DNA of 64,000 nucleotides from M3007 sp041736625. GTDB taxonomy: Bacteria > Bacteroidota > Bacteroidia > Chitinophagales > Saprospiraceae. Below the pieces are notes generated by a model. That model saw only the letters and a program-made list of their open reading frames with translations, did no database searches and was not told the DNA's origin. Below, in pieces: positions 57,377 through 64,000 of this stretch; within the stretch, counting starts at the first letter, position 1, and every line of letters begins with the position of its first letter. The position numbers and the translations under genes were made by a program. The stretch covers positions 12,694 through 76,693 of the forward strand of contig JBGSTG010000127.1 of the NCBI GenBank assembly GCA_041736625.1. Direction: 5' to 3'.

Positions 57377-58270
57377 TCACTCCTCCCCCCCCTTAGGGTG
57401 CGCCTTATCGTACACCGCCTTCAGCCGCTCGATGCTGTTGTGCAGGTACACTTGCGTGGCGGCCAGACTGGAGTGCCCCAGGAGTTCCTTGACAGCGTTG
57501 AGTTCGGCGCCCTCGTTGGACAAGTGTGTGGCGAAGCTGTGGCGCAGCACGTGGGGGCTGCGCTGTTCGAGGGCGGTGACGAGCGACAGGTACTTGTGCA
57601 CGACGTAGTACACGCCGTCGCCGCGCATAGGGCCGCCCCGGGTATTGAGAAAGAGCAGGGGCCCGGCGTCGGGGTGCGTTGTCCGGCGGCGCTCCAGATA
57701 GGTTTGCAACAGTTCGGGCATCCAGGGCCCTATGGGCGCCAGGCGGGTTTTGTTCCCCTTGCCCTGTATGCGGATGACGTTGCGCGAAAAGTCGAGGTCG
57801 TCTTCCGTGAGGGCCGCCAGCTCGCCCCGGCGCATGCCGGTGGCGTAGAGCAGTTCGAGCAGCACGCGGTCGCGCAGCCCGGTGTAGGTATCAGGAAAAT
57901 CGGTGTGCAGAAAAAGAGCCTGTATCTCGGACGCCTGTGCGAAAACCGGCAGTCGTTTTCCGGTTTTGGGCGCCACCACCTTGGTCATGGGGTCGCGCGG
58001 GAGCAGCCCGCGGCGTTTCAGGTACCGGAAATAGGATTTGAGGCAGGAAAGCCGGCGGTTGACGCTGCGGGCGCTGTTGCCGTGGTGCATCAGGTGAACC
58101 ATCCAGGCCCGTATATGAGAATGCCTCACTTCGTCGATCGAGGTGAGGCTGTATTTTTCAGCGATAAACGTCAGGAAAAGCGACAGATCGCGCCGGTAAG
58201 CCGTCAGGGTATGCCCGGAGGCGCGGCGTTCGTGGGTCAGGTACTCGAAGAACGCGGGTTCGTGGAACAT
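57377..58270 (-). CDS. xerC: Tyrosine recombinase XerC/XerD
   Basis: 297 residues from ATG 58270 (MFHEPAFFEYLTHERRASGH). SAM-like core-binding domain at 5-85, catalytic domain at 105-290 with the full set of residues: Arg 147 (TGMRRGEL), Lys 171 (GKGNKTR), His 240 and Arg 243 (PHVLRHSFATHL), His 266 (LLGHSSLA), and nucleophile Tyr 275 (QVYLH). It resolves chromosome dimers at dif. It follows rpsU by 31 bases, as in many Bacteroidota, so it is probably co-transcribed. Not a phage or integron integrase by sequence features. Confidence 0.93.
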   Translation of the reverse strand: MFHEPAFFEYLTHERRASGHTLTAYRRDLSLFLTFIAEKYSLTSIDEVRHSHIRAWMVHLMHHGNSARSVNRRLSCLKSYFRYLKRRGLLPRDPMTKVVAPKTGKRLPVFAQASEIQALFLHTDFPDTYTGLRDRVLLELLYATGMRRGELAALTEDDLDFSRNVIRIQGKGNKTRLAPIGPWMPELLQTYLERRRTTHPDAGPLLFLNTRGGPMRGDGVYYVVHKYLSLVTALEQRSPHVLRHSFATHLSNEGAELNAVKELLGHSSLAATQVYLHNSIERLKAVYDKAHPKGGEE

Positions 58271-58301
58271 AGCGAATCCCACGCTGAGCGCCAACGGCGC
58301 A

Positions 58302-58496
58302 TCAGTCGTTCTTGTAACCGTAGGTCTGCTCCTTGTAGACGGCCTTCAGCACTTCGGCGCGGCGCTCTACGGAGGGTTTATTGAAGTTTTTGCGGCGACG
58401 CAGTTCTTTCAAAATGCCGGCGCGCTCAAATTTGCGCTTATATTTCTTGAGAACTTTGTCGATGGTTTCGCCATCTTTTACTTCAACGATCAGCAT
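58302..58496 (-). CDS. rpsU: Ribosomal protein bS21
   Basis: 64 residues from ATG 58496 (MLIVEVKDGETIDKVLKKYK). Complete bS21: RKFERAGILKELRRRKNFNK and PSVERRAEVLKAVYK, with the basic C-terminal helix. A small-subunit protein involved in initiation. The upstream part of the frame is leader sequence. It precedes xerC on the same strand. Confidence 0.95.
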   Translation of the reverse strand: MLIVEVKDGETIDKVLKKYKRKFERAGILKELRRRKNFNKPSVERRAEVLKAVYKEQTYGYKND

Positions 58497-58547
58497 GCAA
58501 GTTGTTCTTTTTGTGAATGGTTTGAGTGAACCGTCAAAAACGGGCTG

Positions 58548-58578
58548 CAAAGGTAAGTCTTTTCGCAGAAACAGTCAA
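58548..58578 (-). promoter_or_regulatory. Promoter of rpsU-xerC
   Basis: On the minus strand TTG (58578-58576), a 20-base spacer and TACCTTTG (58555-58548) fit the Bacteroidota consensus, with the rpsU start codon at 58496. Confidence 0.6.
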
Positions 58579-58597
58579 CGGTAACTTTTTCGTTTTT

Positions 58598-59515
58598 TCA
58601 GAAAAAAACTTCCTGGGCGGTGCGGAAGGTGTTGGCGTGGGCCTCCACGATGTCGGCCAGCCGCTGCGAATAACCGCCGCCCATGCTCACCGCCACGGGC
58701 ACGCGGTGGCGCCGGCAGCTATCGAACACGATGCGGTCGCGCGTTTTGCAGCCAGCCAGGGTGAGGGCCAGGCGCCCCAGCTTATCGGTGGCCAGCACAT
58801 CGACGCCGCTCTGGAAAAACACGAGGTCGGGCTGCACCCGGTCGAAGAGCTGCTCAAGGTGTTCGTTCAGCAGGCGCAGGTAGGGTTCGTCGGGCATGCC
58901 GTCGGGCAGCTCCACGTCCAGGTCAGACTGTTCCTTGCGCAGCGGGTAGTTGCGTGCGCCGTGCATGGAAAACGTGAACACGCGGGGTTCATGCCGCATA
59001 ATGTGGGCGGTACCGTTGCCCTGGTGCACGTCGAGGTCGACCACCAGGATACGACGCACGACACCCTGTTCGAGCAGGTGGTTCGACGCCACGGCGATGT
59101 CGTTGAAACAACAATAGCCTTCGCCCCGGTCGGCAAAGGCGTGGTGGGTGCCGCCGGCGGTGTTGAGCGCGCAGCCGTACTCGAGGGCGTACAAGGCGCA
59201 GTCGATCGTGCCCTGGGCGATGTGGCGGCCGCGCCGGATGAAGTGCTCATTGACCGGAAACCCGATCGCGCGTTCCTCCTGCGGGCTCAGGGTGAGGCGC
59301 TCCAGCTTGTTCCAGTATGCTTCGGTGTGGGTGCGCAGGGCGACGTCGCGGGCCAGCATGTCCGGCTGAAAAAAATTGTCGTCGCGCGCCGTGCCCTCGT
59401 ACAGGAGTTGCTCGGGCAACAACGTGTACTTCTCCATTGGAAAGCGGTGGCCTTCGGGCAGTTGATAGCGGTAGATGGGCGACCAGGCGATTTTTAGCAC
59501 GGGGGGGGTGGACAT
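58598..59515 (-). CDS. Histone-deacetylase-fold amidohydrolase
   Basis: 305 residues from ATG 59515 (MSTPPVLKIAWSPIYRYQLP). The arginase/deacetylase fold is clear: LNTAGGTHHAFADRGEGYCC FND (zinc/catalytic His pair), VVDLDVHQGNGTAHI (metal Asp and His), FSMHGARNYPLRKEQSDLDV, FFQSGVDVLATDKLGRL (metal Asp) and AVSMGGGYSQRLADIV. Bacterial members deacetylate small amines or acetylated polyamines; the substrate is unknown. Monocistronic, no adjacent transporter or kinase. Confidence 0.87.
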   Translation of the reverse strand: MSTPPVLKIAWSPIYRYQLPEGHRFPMEKYTLLPEQLLYEGTARDDNFFQPDMLARDVALRTHTEAYWNKLERLTLSPQEERAIGFPVNEHFIRRGRHIAQGTIDCALYALEYGCALNTAGGTHHAFADRGEGYCCFNDIAVASNHLLEQGVVRRILVVDLDVHQGNGTAHIMRHEPRVFTFSMHGARNYPLRKEQSDLDVELPDGMPDEPYLRLLNEHLEQLFDRVQPDLVFFQSGVDVLATDKLGRLALTLAGCKTRDRIVFDSCRRHRVPVAVSMGGGYSQRLADIVEAHANTFRTAQEVFF

Positions 59516-59612
59516 TAAAAAGCACCAAGCTAAAAACCGGGAAATTCCAGGAATGTTTGTTCTCAAATTCTTAATATTGGGGAATCCAGCTACTCATCAC
59601 GGGTGGGGCCAT

Positions 59613-59843
59613 TCACCGGATTTTTTCCTTCACCAAAATCCACACCGCCCCACTGAAAAACGCCCAGCCCAGGGCCGCGCCCACCGCGATCCAGAACAGG
59701 AGGTCCGGTACCGCAATCTTGCCGGGGAATGGTTGAACGGACATGGCCTCCCATTCGGGCTTGTATGCGCCGGAGGCTTCCAGTCGAATGGCCAACACCA
59801 GTGAAAACAAAAATACGAGCAGAAAAAAGCGACGGAAGTGCAT
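59613..59843 (-). CDS. Two-helix small membrane protein
   Basis: 76 residues. First hydrophobic segment RRFFLLVFLFSLVLAIRLEA (signal or anchor), a short extracytoplasmic loop (YKPEWEAMSVQPFPGKIA), then PDLLFWIAVGAALGWAFFSG and a C-terminal KEKIR. No family recognised. It lies between the AraC gene and the deacetylase gene, reading with both. Confidence 0.6.
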   Translation of the reverse strand: MHFRRFFLLVFLFSLVLAIRLEASGAYKPEWEAMSVQPFPGKIAVPDLLFWIAVGAALGWAFFSGAVWILVKEKIR

Positions 59844-59983
59844 GGCTGAACAGGTTTATACAGGTTTTACATAACGGCCGCGCGGCAGCGGCGACTGTTG
59901 GTGAATACCCGGACAGCGACGTCTGTTATCAGGGGGAGGTGTGCCGTTTTTCTGATCCAATAGGGTGATGAAGGCGTGAAAAC

Positions 59984-60916
59984 TCACCCATTCGCCGTTG
60001 CACGTCCAGTTTGGGCAGGGGGCGATGGGTCTGCCAACCGATTGATGGCTTGTACCGTACCCACTTTTTGTCGAAAAACCCTGGCCGGTATCCCTACCCA
60101 TTTTTTGAAAAAACGGCTGAAGTAATAACTATCCTTAAAGCCCAGAAAAAAAGCGATCTCTTTCACGGATTGTTCGGTGAGGTACAGTTGCCGTTTGGCC
60201 TCTACGATCAGTTTCTCCGCAATAACGTCACCCGGGGTCTTGTGGAGATGCTTTTTGGTTAGTTTCGACAGCGCTTTGAGGGAAATATGTAGTCTGTCGG
60301 CATACGAGGAAGGCGCATGGTCCTGGTTGTAGTACTGGTCGACCAACGTTCGAAAGCGCAGAAGGGTGTATGGTGAGCCGGTCTGCCCGGCATCTTCCGG
60401 AGCGGGTAGCCGTTGGTGCTGAAAAATCCGGCCGGCGTAGACCAACAGTATTTTCAGGTAGCTGACCAGGATGTCGGCCTTTACCAAATCGTCGGATTCC
60501 GAAAAGGCGCTCAACATTTGTTCGGTTAAGGATGAAAACCGGAGCACATCCCCTTCCGCCAACGTGAGCGCAGGCGCGTCGTATGGATTGTTAAAAAGCA
60601 ATCCATTGCATGCCACCTCTTTGCGATGACGCTCCAGGCAAAAAAACTCATTGGAAAACCGGAAGGCCCACCCGCTGAAGTCACCTTCGCTGCCGGAAAA
60701 GCAAAAATGTTGATACGGAGCAAAGAAGTGCAAGGTCTGGCGCAGATAGGGGAAACTACAAAAATCAGTCTGGCAAGTACTCTCCCCCTCCTGAACCCAG
60801 ACAACCGTGTAGGTAGAAAGGTGGTGTACCGTACCCACGTATTGCTCAGGCAATTGGAGGAGTTGGAAGGCAACGTCCCCATTCCAGGCGTTCAGCAGGG
60901 TAAAAGGTGGGTGCAT
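59984..60916 (-). CDS. AraC-family transcription factor
   Basis: 310 residues from ATG 60916 (MHPPFTLLNAWNGDVAFQLL). The N-terminal cupin-like sensory domain (about 15-150) has HHLSTYTVVWVQEGESTCQT and LHFFAPYQHFCFSGSE; the C-terminal HTH pair (about 200-300) has YADRLHISLKALSKLTKKHL and VKEIAFFLGFKDSYYFSRFF with KKWVGIPARVFRQ. The ligand is unknown. It is downstream of and co-directional with the DM13/outer-membrane pair, separated by a hairpin, and is the likeliest local regulator of that pair. Confidence 0.88.
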   Translation of the reverse strand: MHPPFTLLNAWNGDVAFQLLQLPEQYVGTVHHLSTYTVVWVQEGESTCQTDFCSFPYLRQTLHFFAPYQHFCFSGSEGDFSGWAFRFSNEFFCLERHRKEVACNGLLFNNPYDAPALTLAEGDVLRFSSLTEQMLSAFSESDDLVKADILVSYLKILLVYAGRIFQHQRLPAPEDAGQTGSPYTLLRFRTLVDQYYNQDHAPSSYADRLHISLKALSKLTKKHLHKTPGDVIAEKLIVEAKRQLYLTEQSVKEIAFFLGFKDSYYFSRFFKKWVGIPARVFRQKVGTVQAINRLADPSPPAQTGRATANG

Positions 60917-61002
60917 TCCGATCGAATTTAGCCTTAAACCACAAAACAAGGGCAATCGTTTGCGACGACCCGGCCGTGTATCGATCAAATGTCCGCCGAA
61001 AG

Positions 61003-61033
61003 ACAAAAGGCCCCGACATGCGAGACCTTTTGT
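61003..61033. terminator. Hairpin between the DM13 operon and the AraC gene
   Basis: ACAAAAGG at 61003-61010 pairs perfectly with CCTTTTGT at 61026-61033. The stem ends in A/T tracts rather than a long T run, a form often seen as a bidirectional terminator in Bacteroidota. Confidence 0.5.
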
Positions 61034-61070
61034 ACAGACCATCAAAAAAAATGTATAAGGGCGGTACGCG

Positions 61071-61919
61071 TTACTCCTGAACAAAAAACACACCCAATGT
61101 ATAGGTTGGCGCTGCATACAGGTTTTCCAGGGGCGCAATCAGGTCGTTTACGTTGGAAAAACTCAGGGCTATCCCCCATCGCCCGGTAATTCTCCAGGAG
61201 GACTCCAGGTTGAAGGCGGTGTACTGGGTGGCGTCGCCCCGAAGAAACCCCAGCTCCGCAGGATGTTGGCTCTCTCCTGTGCTGTACTGGGTGCGCAGCT
61301 TGGCCACAAGCCAGAGCGGCGCCCATGGATTGTAGCCAACTTCAGCGCCAAATTGATACAGATCCTGAAAAGCCAGGCCCTGGTATTGTGTGCGGAAGTC
61401 GTAGGCGGCAAACAGAGAACCATACACTTTGCCAAAAGATTTTGAAGCGGCCGCCGTCGCCCACAGATTCCACTCTCCGTCTCCTGTGGGCAGATTGATG
61501 AAATTACCCGGAAAATCTTCATTTTCGGCCAACGCATTCGCCCTGCCGGTGGGCATTTCCACTGCCAGGCTTACCGAAACAGGCCATTGACTACCTGTAA
61601 ACCGATATTTGGTTTCAAGACGCAAATCGCCCACCCCAACCACGGTCTCTGTACGCTCAAAAGCGTTGGTGCGCAAGACCGGCCACGACAGCAAAGCGGT
61701 CCACCGATTGGTCAGTCCGTATTCGCCATACAAGTTGACGCTGTTTTGGGCAAATTCAGCAGTTTGTACCTTGTCGCCCGCAGGATTGTAATAGGTGTCC
61801 GAACGAAACAACGCGAGGTCTGTTTTGGCATACCAACTGTTTTTTGCACGCGTCCATCCGCTTTGGGCCTGAGCGCCCGCCAGGAGCGCCCAGAAACCCA
61901 GCACAAAGAGCAAGCGCAT
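61071..61919 (-). CDS. Exported outer-membrane beta-barrel-like protein
   Basis: 282 residues from ATG 61919, signal peptide MRLLFVLGFWALLAGAQAQ. The mature protein shows regularly alternating strands: NSVNLYGEYGLTNRWTALLS, VGDLRLETKYRFTGSQWPVS, WNLWATAAASKSFGKVYGSL and a final TYTLGVFFVQE with near-terminal Phe, typical of outer-membrane barrels. It resembles transporter-like or MetA-pathway-of-phenol-degradation outer-membrane proteins of unknown substrate. Its start codon overlaps the DM13 gene stop codon by one base (TAATG). Confidence 0.75.
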   Translation of the reverse strand: MRLLFVLGFWALLAGAQAQSGWTRAKNSWYAKTDLALFRSDTYYNPAGDKVQTAEFAQNSVNLYGEYGLTNRWTALLSWPVLRTNAFERTETVVGVGDLRLETKYRFTGSQWPVSVSLAVEMPTGRANALAENEDFPGNFINLPTGDGEWNLWATAAASKSFGKVYGSLFAAYDFRTQYQGLAFQDLYQFGAEVGYNPWAPLWLVAKLRTQYSTGESQHPAELGFLRGDATQYTAFNLESSWRITGRWGIALSFSNVNDLIAPLENLYAAPTYTLGVFFVQE

Positions 61920-62380
61920 TATTGAAGTTGCGCGTAACCGAAGGGGATGTTGGCGGAAGCGCACCACAAAATGACATGGGTAAATTTGGAATCGGCAGGG
62001 GGCGCAAGCAAAAAGAAGTTTTCGCCGGCCTTGGTCACAGGACCGATGAGGCGCAGGTCCGGGTTGCCCGCTGCCGGGTTGGGAACAAAGTTCTGGCTGG
62101 TACTCAGGTATACGGTAACGGTACCGGTTGCAAAGGTTGTGCTGAAATCGGCGCCAAAACGCAAGAACTGCTTGCCTTCCGAGTCCGTACCCAATTGCAC
62201 CTGGCCTTTTGAACCCGTTTGATTTTGTTCTACAAACGTACCGTTTTGGGTTGCCGAAAATTGACCCTGAGGTTGACTGGAGTCGATGATAGTGGTGCCG
62301 TCGTCATCATCGTCATTGCACGCTGCGAATGTCAGCACTGTTGCCGCCAACATGAGGAAAAGAAAGTGTTTGAAGGACAT
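61919..62380 (-). CDS. DM13-domain lipoprotein
   Basis: 153 residues from ATG 62380 (MSFKHFLFLMLAATVLTFAA), lipobox FAAC followed by an Asp-rich NDDDDD. The DM13 domain, thought to be a cytochrome-like or redox-linked beta fold, is visible: GQFSATQNGTFVEQNQTGSK, LRFGADFSTTFATGTVTVYL, and the hallmark FTHVILWCASANIPFGYAQL with a conserved Cys. It is translationally coupled to the downstream outer-membrane protein gene, suggesting a surface electron-transfer or binding pair. Confidence 0.8.
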   Translation of the reverse strand: MSFKHFLFLMLAATVLTFAACNDDDDDGTTIIDSSQPQGQFSATQNGTFVEQNQTGSKGQVQLGTDSEGKQFLRFGADFSTTFATGTVTVYLSTSQNFVPNPAAGNPDLRLIGPVTKAGENFFLLAPPADSKFTHVILWCASANIPFGYAQLQ

Positions 62381-62554
62381 AGTAAAATGAATGGTTTGGT
62401 GAAAATTGCTTCGTCCATTCGGACAAGGCAAAAGTCACCGAATCCATCGGTGTGGCAAATGGACGAAAGACGTTCTATGATGGACTATTATCCCGAACGC
62501 AGCAGCAGGTGTTGTCTGCGAGCGTGAACATTTGTTTTTCCGACGCGCATATCC

Positions 62555-62595
62555 AAAAAAAAGCGCCGACGCAACCATGTAAGTTGCGTCAGCGC
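62555..62595 (-). terminator. Intrinsic terminator of the DUF6438 gene
   Basis: On the minus strand GCGCTGACGCAAC (complement of 62583-62595) pairs with GTTGCGTCGGCGC (complement of 62563-62575, one G-T pair), followed by T8 (complement of 62555-62562). It lies 22 bases after the stop codon of the gene at 62617-63666. Confidence 0.85.
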
Positions 62596-62616
62596 CCGTT
62601 CAAGCAGATAAAGAAA

Positions 62617-63666
62617 CTAGTTCTTCTGTTTGTCCAGCTGCTGTCCTTGCTCTTTTTTGTTGACGTCGGCGGCTTTGGAACTCCAACCATTTCCGGCAAT
62701 CAGCGATTCCATCTCAGCCACCAGCGCTGCGAAGCCGTCGGGCGCGCCGGTCGTGGCCGACACCTGGTGTTGCTTGGTACCGTTGTTTACGTAGACGACG
62801 GTGGACGAGGCGTCCCACACCGGGTAGTCGGGGTAGTGGGCGGCCATGTCAAAGAATTTTACCTGGGCGGCTTTGTCCTTCAGCACATTGACGGGGACGG
62901 CGGGTCCCCATCTTCCAGTTCTCTTGCCTTTGGTGGCCACGTTGGATATGCCGTTCCAGGTGACCGTGCCGTCGGCATAGAACTGTGCTTCAAACACCGG
63001 GCAAGTGCCGTAGCAGCTGGTTTTGCGGTAAACGGCGACCAGTTCGGACTTGGTCGAAGGCTTGGCGGCAACCGCGGCGTTGTTGAGCACCACGGTGCGG
63101 CTGACCGTTTTTCCGGTGCTCAGGCGGGTGACGATGACGGTGGCTTTCTGACCCGACACGCAGTCCAAAAAGGGCGAATGGCCGCCTTTTTTACCGTCGA
63201 CCTCCCACAGGTACGAGTACTCGGTTTTCATCATCTTGCCGTCGGGCTTGAGCTGGCCATCCACCGCCACTACCGCTTCCAGGGCGGCGCCTCCGGCATA
63301 GCAGGAGGATTGGAGGACTTCAACGGCAAAGCCCGGGCCCTCGTTGTTGCTGTCCGTTTTCGCCACTTCGGCGTTCACGTTGGCTGCCGTGGCGCAGGCG
63401 GATTTTTCCGGCTGAACGGCGACGTTTACACAGGACTTTTGTTTCGTTTTTTCGTTCATGCACTCCACACACTGAAAAACGGTGCGGCATTCTGCGTTGG
63501 CTTGCGCCTGGAGTCCCTTTTTTACCCCGGCAACCGCTTTGCTACAACCCGGTAGCGAAGTTGATGTTTGGGAAGCACTTCCTGCCGTCGGTTTTTGACC
63601 GTAAACGGAGGCGGCGAAAAAGAGCAGGAGAAGCGCGGAGAAAGCGCGGGAAATGGTGTTTGTCAT
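62617..63666 (-). CDS. Exported protein with C-terminal DUF6438 domain
   Basis: 349 residues with signal peptide (AFSALLLLFFAASVYGQ). An N-terminal Cys-rich segment (CRTVFQCVECMNEKTKQKSC, about 60-80) is followed by a beta domain (YSYLWEVDGKKGGHSPFL). The C-terminal part (about 215-330) is DUF6438: VAVYRKTSCYGTCPVFEAQF, YADGTVTWNGIS, FDMAAHYPDYPVWDASSTVV, with the paired Cys of SCYGTCP. Role unknown; probably periplasmic or surface-associated with disulfides. Monocistronic with a good terminator. Confidence 0.8.
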   Translation of the reverse strand: MTNTISRAFSALLLLFFAASVYGQKPTAGSASQTSTSLPGCSKAVAGVKKGLQAQANAECRTVFQCVECMNEKTKQKSCVNVAVQPEKSACATAANVNAEVAKTDSNNEGPGFAVEVLQSSCYAGGAALEAVVAVDGQLKPDGKMMKTEYSYLWEVDGKKGGHSPFLDCVSGQKATVIVTRLSTGKTVSRTVVLNNAAVAAKPSTKSELVAVYRKTSCYGTCPVFEAQFYADGTVTWNGISNVATKGKRTGRWGPAVPVNVLKDKAAQVKFFDMAAHYPDYPVWDASSTVVYVNNGTKQHQVSATTGAPDGFAALVAEMESLIAGNGWSSKAADVNKKEQGQQLDKQKN

Positions 63667-63905
63667 AATCTGTATTTTTTATGATGAATGGTAAAAACGC
63701 CATAATGGCCAGGTGAATCTCGCACTAAAATCTCCAAATATACCGGATGTTATCACCTGGGCAAGAAAATATTTTATCAAATATGCGTATTTAAAATATA
63801 ATACGTGGTCATTTTTGGCTCAGGTGGCCTCCTTGTCAACAGCATACGGCGGAGTGAGCGCGTTAGCGAGGCGATGGCTGGGAGCCCACGTCAACTTAAG
63901 CGCAA
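63667..63905. other. Intergenic region upstream of the DUF6438 gene
   Basis: About 240 bases, A/T-rich on the left and GC-rich with GGCGGAGTGAGCGCG-like stretches on the right. An 86-codon frame starting at 63713 has no protein-like features. The minus-strand promoter of the DUF6438 gene should lie here, but no clear box is seen. Confidence 0.4.
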
Positions 63906-63980
63906 AGGCCTCGGAGAGGCTCAACGTTTGTAGAATACGTTGCATAAATTTTAGAGGCCTCGGAGAGGCCTAACGTTTGT
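63906..63980. repeat. Two copies of a CCTCGGAGAGG-type repeat
   Basis: AGGCCTCGGAGAGGC begins at 63906 and 63955, each followed by a (T/C)(C/T)AACGTTTGT sequence; the start-to-start distance is 49 bases. The core CCTCGGAGAGG also occurs once near 45243. This looks like a dispersed intergenic repeat of the genome running out of the window. Confidence 0.65.
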
Positions 63981-64000
63981 TCGCGGGTCGGAATGTCGAA

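Noticed and set aside
57377..58270. Tyrosine recombinase as the integrase of a mobile element
   Set aside because: Length, full XerC signature and linkage to rpsU mark the housekeeping dimer-resolution enzyme.

Overview
The window looks like chromosome from a GC-rich, gliding-type Bacteroidota, most likely Saprospirales/Lewinellaceae-like (an inference from gene content). Evidence seen in the sequence: C-terminal type IX secretion (T9SS) sorting domains (1-2148), a PorP/SprF family protein (42671-43708), promoter boxes of the Bacteroidota type TAnnTTTG with an upstream TTG, few Shine-Dalgarno sites, a sigma/anti-sigma/DUF4252 operon and an RNase P RNA. There is no tRNA, rRNA, CRISPR array or phage module. 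Most genes are GC-rich with strong third-position bias, which throws up very long antisense ORFs that I discarded. Layout: 1-4430 is an AT-rich stretch with two secreted T9SS cargo proteins, a collapsed CHAT-domain gene and an S41 peptidase. 4502-17725 is ordinary chromosome: PhoD-like phosphatase, class III aminotransferase, CBS protein, isocitrate dehydrogenase, acyl-CoA dehydrogenase, a membrane protein paired with a glycan-binding-type lipoprotein, and an ExbB-ExbD-TonB operon. It carries a 347-bp MITE-like element (10077-10423) and heptanucleotide repeats. 18005-22924 is a small-lipoprotein/cupin/GH130/glycosyltransferase group read against an AraC regulator. 23169-32275 holds a frameshifted beta-barrel gene, an HMG-CoA lyase homologue, an MBOAT acyltransferase, OsmC, MlaD, a cell-wall amidase whose coding sequence contains an 11-unit heptamer repeat, and an LptD-like protein. 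rnpB (32280-32698) follows, then a 1173-aa NtrY-like kinase. 36242-39110 is an accessory island: a HipA-like kinase/DUF3037 pair bounded by a duplicated 60-bp segment of the kinase 3' end, then a decayed HipB-HipS-HipT toxin-antitoxin locus with three evenly spaced operators. 40412-48485 holds an HTH protein with RtcB, PorP, a toxin-antitoxin pair between two copies of a 28-bp palindrome, a fused branched-chain 2-oxoacid dehydrogenase E1, and a DksA-like protein. A second MITE copy lies at 48528-48846. 48967-55048 contains an ECF sigma operon and a tight carbamoyltransferase/SGNH hydrolase/DUF5989/SxtJ operon. The remainder is recN, a MntA-like gene with a stump of hepT, xerC, rpsU, a histone-deacetylase-fold enzyme, an AraC regulator, a DM13-protein/outer-membrane pair, a DUF6438 protein and terminal repeats. 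Several themes recur. Cell-envelope functions dominate (LptD, MlaD, amidase, TonB complex, MBOAT, carbamoyltransferase cassette). Defence or toxin-antitoxin genes are mostly decayed (CHAT, HipT, HepT). Several gene pairs are joined by ATGA or TAATG stop-start overlaps, which suggests translational coupling. The least understood intact candidates are the HipA-like/DUF3037 cassette, the SxtI/J/K-like carbamoyltransferase operon, and the HTH-RtcB pair.
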